DNA of 64,000 bases from JBGLNJ01 sp034434835. Its GTDB lineage: Bacteria; Chloroflexota; Anaerolineae; Fen-1058. A model generated the notes under the pieces. It was not told the origin of the DNA and did no database searches. It saw only the letters and a list, made by a program, of their open reading frames with translations. Made by a program: the position numbers and the translations under genes. Shown one piece after another: positions 23,133 through 32,412 of this stretch. Location of the stretch: the NCBI GenBank assembly GCA_034434835.1, contig DAOTXX010000177.1, positions 1 through 64,000 on the forward strand, given 5' to 3'. The first letter of the stretch is position 1. Each line of letters starts with the position of its first letter.

Positions 23133-23905
23133 GTGGCTTGGTTGACTCACACTGCCATCTGGATTCGCCGCAGTTTGACGCCGACCGCGAACTCGTCATT
23201 GCGCGAGCTGTCGAAAACGGCGTCACGCACATCGTCAATCCAGGTGTGGATGTGCCGTCGAGTCGAGCGACGGTGACCCTGGCGCAACAGCACGCCAGCG
23301 TCTATGCGGCCGTCGGGGTTCACCCGCACGACGCCAAGACGCTCGATGCACCAGGCCTGGAAGAATTGAAAAGGCTGGCTGGCTTGCCCAAGGTCGTAGC
23401 CATCGGCGAAATCGGTTTGGACTTTTATCGCAACCTTTCGCCGCCCGAGGTCCAGCGGCGCGCCTTCCAGGCGCAGCTCGATCTGGCGGCAGAATTGGGC
23501 CTGCCAGTGATCGTCCATGACCGCGACGCACACAATGAGGTGCTGGCGATCTTGCACGATTGGACGCCCCACGGACGAGCAGGTGTGTTGCACTCGTTCA
23601 GCGGCGATGTGGCGCTGGCGGAACGCGCGTTGGAACTGGGGTTTTACATCGGCCTCAGCGGCCCGGTGACCTATCCCAACGCCAGCCGCCTGCGCGAGGT
23701 GGCACGGGCAGTTCCCATCGAACGGCTGTTGATCGAAACGGACGCGCCGTATCTGACGCCGCAGCCCCATCGCGGCCAACGGAATGAGCCAGCCTACGTT
23801 CGCTGGGTGGCGCAGGCTCTGGCCGACCTCAAAAACCTGATACCTGAACAAATCATCACCCGGACTTGGGCGAACGCCTGCACGCTGTTCGGGCTGGCCG
23901 GGTGA
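23129..23905 (+). CDS. tatD: TatD family metal-dependent DNase
   Basis: A 258-residue amidohydrolase-fold nuclease. Metal ligands are visible: DSHCHLD at the N-terminus, GEIGLDFYR, PVIVHDRDA, VLHSFSG and ETDAPYLTP. TatD enzymes are 3'-5' exonucleases acting on DNA ends or misc. nucleotides. The GTG start overlaps the mutase stop (GTGA), so translation is coupled. Confidence 0.93.
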   Translation: MSGLVDSHCHLDSPQFDADRELVIARAVENGVTHIVNPGVDVPSSRATVTLAQQHASVYAAVGVHPHDAKTLDAPGLEELKRLAGLPKVVAIGEIGLDFYRNLSPPEVQRRAFQAQLDLAAELGLPVIVHDRDAHNEVLAILHDWTPHGRAGVLHSFSGDVALAERALELGFYIGLSGPVTYPNASRLREVARAVPIERLLIETDAPYLTPQPHRGQRNEPAYVRWVAQALADLKNLIPEQIITRTWANACTLFGLAG

Positions 23906-23930
23906 GTGTAATTGATGAGCAAGGACGAAT

Positions 23931-24905
23931 ATGGTTGGGCAGTATGAAATCTTTGATTCCATTCGGGACGACCTCGCGCGTGTCGAAGCCAGGCTGCGTG
24001 AAAAACCTCAACTAGAGTATCAGACTCTTTCAACTGCGATTGAGCATTTGTTGTCCAGCGGTGGCAAGCGCATCCGTCCGGCGCTTGTGATTTTCGCCAG
24101 TCGCCTGTATGTCTCGGAAATGACCCCCCAGATCGTGTCGCTGGCTGCGGCCGTCGAGATGTTGCACACTGCTTCGCTCGTTCATGATGATTTGATTGAT
24201 AGCTCGCTGCTGCGGCGCGGCATCCCCACGTTGAACGCTGCATGGACGCCCGGGGCGACTATCCTGACCGGCGATTATCTGTTCGCGCGCGCCGCAGACC
24301 TGGCCGCGCAAGCTGGTAACCTGCGCGTGATGCGACTGTTCGCCAATACACTCATGACCATCTGCTCGGGCGAACTCAAGCAGCAGTTCAGCGAGTTGGA
24401 AACGCGTGTGCGCCGGGACGATTATTACGCCCGTATCTATGCCAAGACCGCTTCGCTGATTGCATTGGCGACGGAAGCTTCAGGCGTGCTGTGCGCCGCG
24501 CCCGAGGAGCAGGTGGCGGCTCTGCGCGAGTACGGCCATAACCTGGGGATGGCGTTCCAGGTTGTGGACGACGTGCTGGATTTTGTGGGCGACGAGCTGC
24601 GTCTCGGCAAACCAGTGGGAAGCGACCTGCGCCAGGGCCTGGTCACACTGCCGACGTTGTGCTACCTGGAGCAGCATCCAGGCGACGAATTAATCCTTCA
24701 CATTTTACGCAACGGGCGTGGTGGGGATGACGATGTTCGCCGCGCCGTGAGTTTCATCCGGGACTCGGGCGCGATTGAAATTGCACTTGACGAAGCACAC
24801 AGCTTTGCTCAACGCAGCGTGTCCGCGCTGGCGCGTCTGCCGGAGGGCCTGGCGCGCCAGGCGATGCAAGACCTGACCGAGTTCGTCGTCCAACGGCGGG
24901 CCTAG
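23931..24905 (+). CDS. polyprenyl diphosphate synthase (octaprenyl/heptaprenyl type)
   Basis: A 324-residue all-trans prenyl transferase. The first Asp-rich motif is in LVHDDLIDSS and the second in QVVDDVLDFVGD; the diphosphate-binding GGKRIRPAL is at about residue 44. The residues before the first Asp motif (MLHTASL) are small, as in long-chain enzymes making quinone side chains. AAGGA lies 5 nt before the ATG. The stop overlaps the first bases of a MITE-B copy. Confidence 0.9.
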   Translation: MVGQYEIFDSIRDDLARVEARLREKPQLEYQTLSTAIEHLLSSGGKRIRPALVIFASRLYVSEMTPQIVSLAAAVEMLHTASLVHDDLIDSSLLRRGIPTLNAAWTPGATILTGDYLFARAADLAAQAGNLRVMRLFANTLMTICSGELKQQFSELETRVRRDDYYARIYAKTASLIALATEASGVLCAAPEEQVAALREYGHNLGMAFQVVDDVLDFVGDELRLGKPVGSDLRQGLVTLPTLCYLEQHPGDELILHILRNGRGGDDDVRRAVSFIRDSGAIEIALDEAHSFAQRSVSALARLPEGLARQAMQDLTEFVVQRRA

Positions 24906-24997
24906 CAGTCTGTCGGAGAGCTGATAGTTTCCGCTGAAAATGGTGGCCCAGAAACCCGTTTTCTCGGAGAAAACGGGTTTCTCCGACAAGCTCCTAG
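24902..24997. mobile_element. MITE-B copy 1
   Basis: A 96-bp element bounded by CTAG at both ends. Left end CTAGCAGTCTGTCGGAGA and the inverted right end CTAGGAGCTTGTCGGAGA agree at 14-15 of 18 places. The core holds the palindrome GAAACCCGTTTTCTC/GAGAAAACGGGTTTC. A close copy lies at 43515-43611. It overlaps the prenyl synthase stop codon and may act as its terminator. Confidence 0.8.
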
Positions 24998-25035
24998 CGC
25001 GATCGGACTCTGTGCTGCCGTGATATTTGCCAGGC

Positions 25036-25962
25036 ATGATAGACCTTTCGGTTGTCATCCTCAGTTGGAACGTCCGCAACCTGCTGCGCCAATGTCTTGA
25101 CTCGGTGCTCAACCATCCACGACCCACAGCCACCGAGATCATTGTCGTGGATAACGCTTCCAGCGATGGCAGCGCCGAGATGGTGCGCGCCGAGTTTCCC
25201 CAGGTCAAGCTCATCGTCAACACCATCAATCGCGGCTACACCGGCGGCAACAACGATGGCATCGCTACAGCCACTGGACGGTACGTGCTGATCCTCAACC
25301 CCGATACTCGGGTCGTGGGCGACGCGCTCTCGACGCTGGTCGAATACGCCGACGCGCATCCCGACGTGGGAGTGGTCGGCCCACAGCTCGCGAATCCCGA
25401 CGGCAGCGTTCAATCCTCGCGTCGCCGCTTCCCAACGCTGATGACCGGGCTGTTTGAAAGCACCTGGCTGCAACCCCTTGCGCCGCGCCGCGTGCTGCGC
25501 GATTACTACCTGCAAGACCAGCCTGACGATGTGCCTCAAGAAGTGGACTGGGTGACCGGCGCGTGTCTCCTGGTTCGCCGTGAAGCGATTCAACAGGTCG
25601 GCGGATTGGACGAAGGCTTTTTCATGTATTCCGAAGAATTGGATTGGTGCCGTCGTATCAAGCAGGCGGGCTGGAAGATCGTGTACCTGCCCCAGGCCCA
25701 GGTCATGCATTACGTGGGGCAGAGCAGCGACCAGGTCGTGGCCCAGCGACACATTTATTTTCAGACCAGCAAGGTGCGTTACTTTCGCAAGCATCACGGC
25801 GCACTGGCAGCAGGCGTGCTACGAATCGCGCTGCTGACGATGTATCTTGGGCAGCTCGTCCTGGAAGCGGCGAAAGGCCTGGTGGGCCACAAACGCGAGC
25901 TGCGCCGCGAGCGTGTCCGCGCGTACTGGCAGGTGCTTCGATCGGGCCTGGTGTCCAGGTGA
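25036..25962 (+). CDS. family 2 glycosyltransferase (rhamnosyltransferase-like)
   Basis: A 308-residue GT-A enzyme: LSVVILSWNVRNLLRQCL, VVDNASSDGSAEMV, NRGYTGGNNDGI, LNPDTRVV (metal DXD region), VDWVTGACLLVRRE, and DEGFFMYSEELDWCRR. This pattern is typical of WbbL-like dTDP-rhamnosyl or related transferases in polysaccharide assembly. ATG 25036 is chosen; an in-frame TTG lies at 25027. A GT4 gene follows after 5 nt. With the nearby GDP-deoxyhexose genes, a rhamnose-type donor is plausible. Confidence 0.88.
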   Translation: MIDLSVVILSWNVRNLLRQCLDSVLNHPRPTATEIIVVDNASSDGSAEMVRAEFPQVKLIVNTINRGYTGGNNDGIATATGRYVLILNPDTRVVGDALSTLVEYADAHPDVGVVGPQLANPDGSVQSSRRRFPTLMTGLFESTWLQPLAPRRVLRDYYLQDQPDDVPQEVDWVTGACLLVRREAIQQVGGLDEGFFMYSEELDWCRRIKQAGWKIVYLPQAQVMHYVGQSSDQVVAQRHIYFQTSKVRYFRKHHGALAAGVLRIALLTMYLGQLVLEAAKGLVGHKRELRRERVRAYWQVLRSGLVSR

Positions 25963-25967
25963 CTCGT

Positions 25968-27155
25968 ATGAGAATCGGACTGGTCACGGCAGAATATCCC
26001 CCGATGCAGGGGGGCGTCGGCGATTTCACCCGCGAGATCGCCCAAGCCCTCAGGACTTTGGGGCATGAGGTCTGGGTCATCACAAACGCCAAGCCTCAAA
26101 ACTCCAATCCCAAAGAAGATGGGATTGCCGTCAAGCGCGTGATCCGGAGATGGGGCTGGGGCTGTTGGCACGCATTGAGCGGCGAGGCGCGGCGGCTGTC
26201 ATTGGATGTGATCAACATTCAATATCAAGCCGCAGCCTACAAACTCCATCCGGCGATCAATCTGCTGCCGCTGGCCCGTCGCTGTCCGCTTATCCGCTGG
26301 CCTCGCGGGTTGCCCATCGTCGTCACCTTTCACGATCTGAAGGTGCCATACCTTTTTCCAAAAGCAGGGTCGCTCCGCCGCTGCATGGTCCTGGCGCTTG
26401 CCCGGTATGCCGACGCCGCGATTGTCACGAATCCCGAGGACGAGGCAGCGCTTCAATCCGCAATCCAAAATCCGCAATCCAACATCACCCGGATTCCGAT
26501 TGGGAGCAATATTGCGCCGCGCCTGCCCGAAGGTTATGATCGGGACGCCTGGCGAGCGCGATGGAATGTCCGGCCCGGCGAAACCTTGATCGGCTATTTT
26601 GGGTTTCTCCATCCGCTCAAAGGTGGACAGATGCTCGTGCAGGCGTTGGCAGAATTGGTAAACCAGGGGCACGCTGTCAAGCTCTTGCACATCGGTGGAC
26701 GCACCGGCTCATCCGACGCGGACACGAACGCAGCTTTTGCGGCTCGCGTCGAAGCGCTGGCGCGCGAGCTGGGTGTGGCTGACCGCATCGTGGCGACGGG
26801 TTACCTGCCGCCCGATCAGGTGACGGCCAGTTTTTTGGCAACGGATGTCTGTGCGCTGCCCTACCTGGAGGGGGCAAGTCTGCGGCATGGGACGCTTCAC
26901 GCGGCGCTGGCGCATGGGCGAGCGATTGTCACGACGCATCCACCCATGCCGCTCGACGAATTTCGAGAAGGCGACAATCTTGTGTTGGTTCCGCCAAATG
27001 ACGCACAGGCCCTGGCCCAGGGGATCCTCCGCGTGGCAGGCGATCCCGATTTGCGTACACGCCTGGAACGCGGCGCGGCTGAACTGGCGCAGCAGTTCAC
27101 ATGGGATCGCATCGCCGCTCGATCGGTTGAGGTCTATCAGCAGGTGATACGCTAG
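25968..27155 (+). CDS. family 4 glycosyltransferase
   Basis: A 395-residue GT-B enzyme. N-terminal domain: IGLVTAEYPPMQGGVGDFTREIAQAL and FHDLKVPYLFP. C-terminal domain: FGFLHPLKGGQML, LLHIGG and the donor site with DVCALPYLEGASLRHGTLHAALAHG. The expected EX7E region is DACALPYLEGASLRHGTL, weak. Residues 164-173 (SAIQNPQSN) are encoded by a heptad run, (AT)CCGCAATCC, inserted between the two domains. AGGTG lies 6 nt before the ATG. It probably works with the GT2 gene upstream in glycan assembly. Confidence 0.87.
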   Translation: MRIGLVTAEYPPMQGGVGDFTREIAQALRTLGHEVWVITNAKPQNSNPKEDGIAVKRVIRRWGWGCWHALSGEARRLSLDVINIQYQAAAYKLHPAINLLPLARRCPLIRWPRGLPIVVTFHDLKVPYLFPKAGSLRRCMVLALARYADAAIVTNPEDEAALQSAIQNPQSNITRIPIGSNIAPRLPEGYDRDAWRARWNVRPGETLIGYFGFLHPLKGGQMLVQALAELVNQGHAVKLLHIGGRTGSSDADTNAAFAARVEALARELGVADRIVATGYLPPDQVTASFLATDVCALPYLEGASLRHGTLHAALAHGRAIVTTHPPMPLDEFREGDNLVLVPPNDAQALAQGILRVAGDPDLRTRLERGAAELAQQFTWDRIAARSVEVYQQVIR

Positions 27156-27156
27156 G

Positions 27157-27614
27157 TCAGCGGCGCTGAATCGTGGCGCTATAATGATCCATGTCTGACC
27201 AAGCCAGGAGAAACGTGTTCAACTCGATGGCGTCTGGGCCGGTGTCTCGGGCCGGATCGTGAATGTGTGCAATATCAGAAGTGATTCCAACGAGGACAAC
27301 AGCATGGGGCACATCTTGATTCCATCCAGGTAGTGTGCCCGTGCGCAGGAATATAATGCATGGAACTCCCTGGACCAGATAGTTGCGCAACTGTGCCAAA
27401 GTGGTTTGCTCGTAGGCAACATGGTATCCCCAGGAGGAAAGACGGGTGATACGGCTTGCAGGAACACCATACCAGTATGCATCCATTACTGGGACAGTTG
27501 GGTCTCATTGCGCTCATCACCCCAATAAGCCAATATCATCTGCGCACAGGCGAGCAGACAAGCACCAGGGCGACTTTGCTTACGATGCGGAATTGGAAGC
27601 CAGTTGTTGGGCAT
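27157..27614 (-). pseudogene. C39-like peptidase gene with a frameshift
   Basis: The ATG at 27614 opens a frame that reads MPNNWLPIPHRKQSRPG and ACLLACAQMILAYWGDE, the catalytic-Cys block of C39-like peptidases, and stops at TAA 27488-27486. The A of that TAA starts an ATG in another frame, which reads on as MDAYWYGVPASRI to GWNQDVPHAVVLVGI (His block) and HDPARD (Asp block), ending at 27157. Together they make about 151 residues, a normal length. Either one base was lost (mutation or sequencing error) or the two parts are joined by UAAUG reinitiation or slippage. The first 35 nt overlap the upstream gene. Confidence 0.7.
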
Positions 27615-27948
27615 TATGAATCAAGGTATTGAGAACAGCGTGATCGGCCAGGACTTCGCCCGTTTGAGCATCCACGTCAATGCTGCCAATGTCACCAAGA
27701 TGTCCCAATTCCGGCAAGGCCAGGAAAAGCGGCACACGCCATACCAGTCGGCTGCGACTGACAATCAATTCTGGTTCGCCTGCGCCGATTCCCGTACCAA
27801 TTTCTGAAAGCGCCAGCCCGGCTACCTTTTGCCGCGCCATGAAAGCTGTCACGTTGAGGGTCGAGGATACGTGAATCGTAATATCCACTTTTGAGGCAGG
27901 CATTGTAGGAACGAGTTCTGTCAGTGTGACTTCAGACGATGCGCCCAT
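27580..27948 (-). CDS. small conserved-looking protein next to the C39-like peptidase
   Basis: A 122-residue protein I cannot name. It contains ARQKVAGLALSEIGTGIGAGEPEL, then VWRVPLFLALPELGHLG and IDVDAQTGEVL; the last resembles the end of PepSY-like repeats. No signal or membrane segment. AGGAGG lies 5 nt before the ATG. Its 3' end overlaps the start of the C39-like gene, so the two form a unit; it could be a propeptide-type inhibitor or partner of the peptidase (inference). Confidence 0.6.
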   Translation of the reverse strand: MGASSEVTLTELVPTMPASKVDITIHVSSTLNVTAFMARQKVAGLALSEIGTGIGAGEPELIVSRSRLVWRVPLFLALPELGHLGDIGSIDVDAQTGEVLADHAVLNTLIHNAQQLASNSAS

Positions 27949-28039
27949 CGGAGCCTCCTGAATTTGATTGTACCATAAAATAAGCTCGTGACAATTTCGA
28001 ATCCAAGGAGTGACCTCAACGTTGGGGCCTCATTTGAGA

Positions 28040-29878
28040 ATGATACAACATACTCGAACAGTGTTCCCTCAGTATTGGCTTTCCGTCATCGTCGCTGTCT
28101 TTTTGATCCTTGGCCTGATCTACAATGCGACCATCCCGCTGTTCGAGCCGCCGGATGAGATATGGCATTTTGCCTTTGCCGATCACCTGGCCCAAGGGAA
28201 AGGACTGCCGGTGCTTTCGGTGACCAAATCGGCCTTTGAGCGTGAAGGGGGACAACCTCCGCTGTACTATGCCCTGGTCGCCCTGATCGTGCAGCCCATT
28301 GACCGCAGTGACTTTCCAAGCTGGGTGCGCTTTAACGCCAGCCACCCGGCCGTCACGCGCGGCGCGACGAGCGACACGCCCAACGTGTTCATCCATACCG
28401 CGCGCGAGGACTGGCCGTGGACCGGCAGCGTGTTGGCAGTTCACGTCGCGCGGCTAGTCTCGCTGGTGTTGGGCGCGCTGACGGTGATCGGCGTCTATCG
28501 GGTCGGGCGCATCACCACAGGTCGTGACGATCTGGCGGCGTTGAGCGCGGCGCTGATCGCTTTCACGCCTCAATTCGTGTTCATCTGCGCCTCAGTCAAC
28601 AACGACAGCCTGGCCGCGGCAACATCGGTCTGGGTCGGGGCTGCTGCGCTTCAAATATCAAATATCAAATACCAATTATCGAGACGGCACGCGATTGCCC
28701 TCGGCCTCCTTTTGGGGGCCGGGCTGCTTTCCAAGCTTGGCGGCCTGGTGCTGGTCCCGCTCGTCGTCTTGGCCTTGCTCATCCGTGGGATACGCCAACG
28801 ATCCCATTTGAAATCTGAAATCTGGCCTTTGATATGGATGACTTTCATCATCCTGGGGGTCGCATCGCTCGTATCCGGTTGGTGGTTTGTGCGAAACATC
28901 ATGCTGTACGGCGACCCGCTAGGATGGAGCGTCTGGTTGGCCGACATTGGCATGCGGACGCCGACGCCTGCGCTCTGGCAGCTCGTCCCCGAACTCCCCG
29001 CGCTCTTTCGCACCTACTGGGCCGAACTGCCCGGCTACTCGCTGAGCAACCCACTCGCCTGGCTTCTGGCAGCGATCACGGGACTGGCTTTGATTGGCCT
29101 CATCAAATACCTGTTCTCTGCTTCCCAACCTTTAATCCACGACTCCCAATCAGCCTCCTTCCTCCTCCCTCCTCCCTCCTTCGTCCTTTGTCCTTCGTCC
29201 CTTGTCCTTCTCCTCTGGTTCGGGATTGTCTTGGCTGGAGTCCTGCGTTACATGCAAACCACGCCTGCGGCTCAGGGAAGGCTCTTGTTCCCTGCGTTGG
29301 CTCCCATCGGCGTGGCGCTGGCCTACGGGCTGAGCGCGTGGGGCAAGCGTCCTTGGTTGGCCGCCAGTGTGGCTACCGGTCTGCTTGCGCTGACGCTGAT
29401 CGCGCCCTTGGCGCTCGTTCAACCGGCGTTCGCCCGGCCGATCGTAGCGCAGTTGCCCGCCGACGCGCGTCCGGCGCAGGCGCAATTTGGCGACCGCCTT
29501 GAACTGATCGGAGTGCGTTTCGAGGATCACGTTGAACCGGGCGGGACGCTGCAGGTGACGACATACTGGCGCGCGTTGAGGGAAATTCCACGCGATCAGC
29601 GGCTGCTGATCCGGTTGATGCGCCCCAACGGCGATTCAGGTGGGCAGCTCGATGCCCGGCTGGGAACCAACCTGTACCCGACGACGCTCTGGCGTCCAGG
29701 CCAGATCGTTGCGGACACGCACAACGTGCGCGCCGATGCCGATCTGCCCACGTCGCTGATGATGCGCGTTCATCTGGGGGTAGGAGATCAGGTAGAGCCA
29801 CTCCTGCCGGTGACAGGCGAGTCAGCATGGACCACCGGGGACGTGGCCGACGTGGGGCAGATCCAGGTGAAACGATGA
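28040..29878 (+). CDS. multi-pass membrane protein, DUF2142/GT39-like
   Basis: About 612 residues with some ten hydrophobic segments. The loop after the first one, FEPPDEIWHFAFADHLAQGKGLP, with an Asp-Glu pair and HF, followed by GGQPPLYY, is characteristic of DUF2142 and related GT-C glycosyltransferases that use lipid-linked sugars outside the membrane. The C-terminal 150 residues (from RPAQAQFGDRLELIGV) form a soluble extracytoplasmic domain. Residues coded by 28650-28680 (ISNIKYQL) and 29130-29215 (PPPSFVLCPSSLV) are repeat-derived inserts. ATG 28040 is taken; GTG 28010 or TTG 28022, nearer AAGGAG, are alternatives. Confidence 0.75.
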   Translation: MIQHTRTVFPQYWLSVIVAVFLILGLIYNATIPLFEPPDEIWHFAFADHLAQGKGLPVLSVTKSAFEREGGQPPLYYALVALIVQPIDRSDFPSWVRFNASHPAVTRGATSDTPNVFIHTAREDWPWTGSVLAVHVARLVSLVLGALTVIGVYRVGRITTGRDDLAALSAALIAFTPQFVFICASVNNDSLAAATSVWVGAAALQISNIKYQLSRRHAIALGLLLGAGLLSKLGGLVLVPLVVLALLIRGIRQRSHLKSEIWPLIWMTFIILGVASLVSGWWFVRNIMLYGDPLGWSVWLADIGMRTPTPALWQLVPELPALFRTYWAELPGYSLSNPLAWLLAAITGLALIGLIKYLFSASQPLIHDSQSASFLLPPPSFVLCPSSLVLLLWFGIVLAGVLRYMQTTPAAQGRLLFPALAPIGVALAYGLSAWGKRPWLAASVATGLLALTLIAPLALVQPAFARPIVAQLPADARPAQAQFGDRLELIGVRFEDHVEPGGTLQVTTYWRALREIPRDQRLLIRLMRPNGDSGGQLDARLGTNLYPTTLWRPGQIVADTHNVRADADLPTSLMMRVHLGVGDQVEPLLPVTGESAWTTGDVADVGQIQVKR

Positions 29879-32235
29879 GCAAGCACCCCTGGGCCTTCCT
29901 GGTCGGCGTCGCGCTGCTGTGGCTGTTCTTTGCGCAGGCGGCCGGGAACCTCTCGGCGCAGTCGCCGGTCGTAGATGAGCCTTCGCACATCGCGCGGGCG
30001 ATGGCCTACTGGCGTGTGGGCGACCTGCGCTTGCAGCTCGGTCACCCCCCGCTCATTCATGCCCTGGTCGGGTTGCCGCTGTTGATCGAACCCGGCGCGC
30101 CGAATGTGGCCAGCCTCCCCGGCTGGCAAAACCCATTCGACCGCGAAACGCTCGCTCGTCACGCGCTCTGGGATGCTGACCGGCCGACCGACCGCATGGT
30201 GTTTCTCGCACGCTGGCCCATACTGATGCTAACCTTGCTGACGAGCGCGCTGATCTTTCGCTGGGCTGGGGAGCGATGGGGAGTTCGAGCGGCGGTCATC
30301 GCTCTGTTTCTCACGGCGTTCGATCCTAACCTGTTAGCTCACTCGGTCTTGGTGACCACCGATGCAGGCGTGACATTCTTTATCCTGCTGGCAGTCTATG
30401 CGTTTGACCGATGGACGCGACAGCGATCAAACCAATGGTTGATCATGGCCGGTATCACGTTGGGGCTGGCACTGACCGCCAAGTTTTCGGCTATCATCCT
30501 CGTCCCAATCATAGCCGGGTTGGGAGGATTATTGGCCTGGCGTGATAGACGACTGCGGACGCTTACCTCGCTGGGCATATTGCTGGCGATCAGCTTTGTC
30601 ATCGTGTGGGCCTTGTACCGTTTTGAAGTGGGACAACCCAAGCTGCTCGCCATCCGCCTCCCTGCGCCCAAGTTTCTGGATGGACTGATGCGCATCCAGG
30701 AACGCGATCAGGAAGGGCGATTGGCCTTTCTGTTTGGCCAGATGACGCCGCGCGGATGGTGGTATTACTTTCCGGTCGCCTTGGCGGTCAAAACGCCTCT
30801 GCCCACGCTGATCTTGTTGGGCGCGACAGTGATGGGTGGACTGGGCGAGCTGCGCAAGTCAATCCAGCGCGGCAAGCCCGACCCGCAAGCCTGGTCCGTG
30901 TTGATCATAGCGGTCGTGCCGGTATTGTACTTGAGCGTCAGCCTGGGCAGCTCGCTGAACATCGGCTACCGGCATATTCTGCCGATACTGCCGTTCCTGT
31001 TCATTCTGATCTCGGCCCGTGCGCCCGGCGTCCAGATTTCGGACCGCCGACTGGGGCAGGCTCTGTACCTGATCTGTGGGGTGTGGTTGGCCGCAGAAGC
31101 TGCGCTCATCTATCCTTATCATCTGGCGTATTTCAATGAAGCCGTGGGAGGCCCTGACCAGGGTTACAAAATTCTGGCCGACTCGAACCTGGATTGGGGG
31201 CAAGACGTCAAGCGGCTGAAAAGCTGGCTGGAGGCGCAGGGGATCAGCGAGGCGTATCTATCGCTGTTTACAGGCAGCGTGCCGGAGCGGTATGGCATTC
31301 GCCCCCTGCCCTTGCCAGGGCCGTATGAGCCGCCGGACGCGCACGGGTTCACGCGGTTCGCGCCTGCGCCGGGCGTGTATGTCATCAGCGCATCGGCCTT
31401 ACAAGGGCTGCGACTCGACCACCCCGACACGTTCGATTGGTTCAGGCGGCAGACGCCCGCAGCGCGCATTGGACATTCGCTGTTTGTGTATCGAGTGAAC
31501 CCTGTCCCGGTGACAGAGAAATGGATCGCGGTTTGTTACGCGCCCGATGGCCCGATCAACGGCGATGGCTTGCTGGCGGGCCTGGGCCGCCCGGCGCAAA
31601 ATATGCGTTCGATCTACTTTGACTGCCGCAAGGCCTGGGTGTACGTGCACAATGAGGGACCTGGCTATTACATTGTCCCGGCGCGCGGCGATCCGACGAT
31701 CGCAGATGCCATGCTGCTGGGCGCAGCGCAACCGATCTATCACGACCGGGGTGACCCGGCCCTTCCCAAAGACAAGCCTGGCTTTACGGTCTATCGCTGG
31801 GATGGCAAGGCAAATGTGCTAAAACGACTGGACTCGCTCACCGCGCCGCCAGGCGGTGACTGGGATTTCGGCCCGGTGTCGCTGATCGCCTACGGATTGG
31901 AGGGCGCGCCCTTCCGGCCGGGCAGCGTGATGACGTTGTGGGTCTGGTGGCGGGCCAACTCGCCTGGTGAGGTGCTACTTTCGGCTTATGCTCATGTGAT
32001 GAGTGGGGACCAGTTGATGGCAAATGATGATGGGTTAGATGTGCCGCCACAAATGTGGCAACCCGACGACCTGATCGTTCAAAAGCATCTCATCAAGTTG
32101 CCGGATGATCTGGCGCCGGGCGAGTACACGCTGCACGTCGGGTTGTATTCCGCCGAAACCCACCAGCGGTATCCGCTCCGCGCAAACGGTGACGAACATC
32201 CCCGGTTGACCACAGTGCAAGTGCTGAGCAGGTAA
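29875..32235 (+). CDS. GT39/ArnT-like membrane glycosyltransferase
   Basis: A 786-residue GT-C protein. After the first membrane helix comes SPVVDEPSHIARAMAYWRVGDLR with the catalytic Asp-Glu pair, then LGHPPLIH. Other marks are FDPNLLAHSVLVTTDAGVTFF and GYRHILPILPF. About ten membrane segments fill residues 1-430; the rest is a large extracytoplasmic domain (SNLDWGQDVKRLKSW, and a C-terminal beta domain ending LHVGLYSAETHQRYP). It should transfer a sugar from a polyprenyl phosphate to protein or glycan. The ATG overlaps the preceding stop (ATGA). Confidence 0.85.
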   Translation: MSKHPWAFLVGVALLWLFFAQAAGNLSAQSPVVDEPSHIARAMAYWRVGDLRLQLGHPPLIHALVGLPLLIEPGAPNVASLPGWQNPFDRETLARHALWDADRPTDRMVFLARWPILMLTLLTSALIFRWAGERWGVRAAVIALFLTAFDPNLLAHSVLVTTDAGVTFFILLAVYAFDRWTRQRSNQWLIMAGITLGLALTAKFSAIILVPIIAGLGGLLAWRDRRLRTLTSLGILLAISFVIVWALYRFEVGQPKLLAIRLPAPKFLDGLMRIQERDQEGRLAFLFGQMTPRGWWYYFPVALAVKTPLPTLILLGATVMGGLGELRKSIQRGKPDPQAWSVLIIAVVPVLYLSVSLGSSLNIGYRHILPILPFLFILISARAPGVQISDRRLGQALYLICGVWLAAEAALIYPYHLAYFNEAVGGPDQGYKILADSNLDWGQDVKRLKSWLEAQGISEAYLSLFTGSVPERYGIRPLPLPGPYEPPDAHGFTRFAPAPGVYVISASALQGLRLDHPDTFDWFRRQTPAARIGHSLFVYRVNPVPVTEKWIAVCYAPDGPINGDGLLAGLGRPAQNMRSIYFDCRKAWVYVHNEGPGYYIVPARGDPTIADAMLLGAAQPIYHDRGDPALPKDKPGFTVYRWDGKANVLKRLDSLTAPPGGDWDFGPVSLIAYGLEGAPFRPGSVMTLWVWWRANSPGEVLLSAYAHVMSGDQLMANDDGLDVPPQMWQPDDLIVQKHLIKLPDDLAPGEYTLHVGLYSAETHQRYPLRANGDEHPRLTTVQVLSR

Positions 32236-32246
32236 ACCGCAGCATA

Positions 32247-32275
32247 AACAAAAACGCCCTCAGGGTGAGGGCGTT
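32247..32275 (-). terminator. rho-independent terminator of tRNA-Gln
   Basis: Perfect 10-bp stem AACGCCCTCA/TGAGGGCGTT with a 3-nt loop. On the minus strand it is followed by TTTTTGTTT. It lies 15 nt past the tRNA and may also slow plus-strand transcription from the GT39 gene. Confidence 0.85.
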
Positions 32276-32289
32276 GGGCTTTCCTCAGG

Positions 32290-32360
32290 CTGGGGGACGA
32301 GGGTTCGAACCTCGGCGCCGTGATCCAGAGTCACGTGTCCTACCACTAGACGATCCCCCA
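32290..32360 (-). tRNA. tRNA-Gln (CUG)
   Basis: Minus strand: acceptor TGGGGGA/TCCCCCA, discriminator G. Anticodon stem CGTGA/TCACG encloses CTCTGGA, anticodon CTG. T-arm GAGGTTCGAACCCTC. CCA is not encoded. Confidence 0.95.
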
Positions 32361-32372
32361 TCGGCGGGTGCA

Positions 32373-32401
32373 ATCTTACCGCAGATTTGATGGCTCGTCA
32401 A
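32373..32401 (-). promoter_or_regulatory. sigma70-type promoter of tRNA-Gln
   Basis: Minus strand TTGACG (32401-32396), 17-nt spacer, TAAGAT (32378-32373), 12 nt before the tRNA. The architecture equals that of the tRNA-Leu promoter. Confidence 0.75.
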
Positions 32402-32412
32402 GGCAAATGGAC

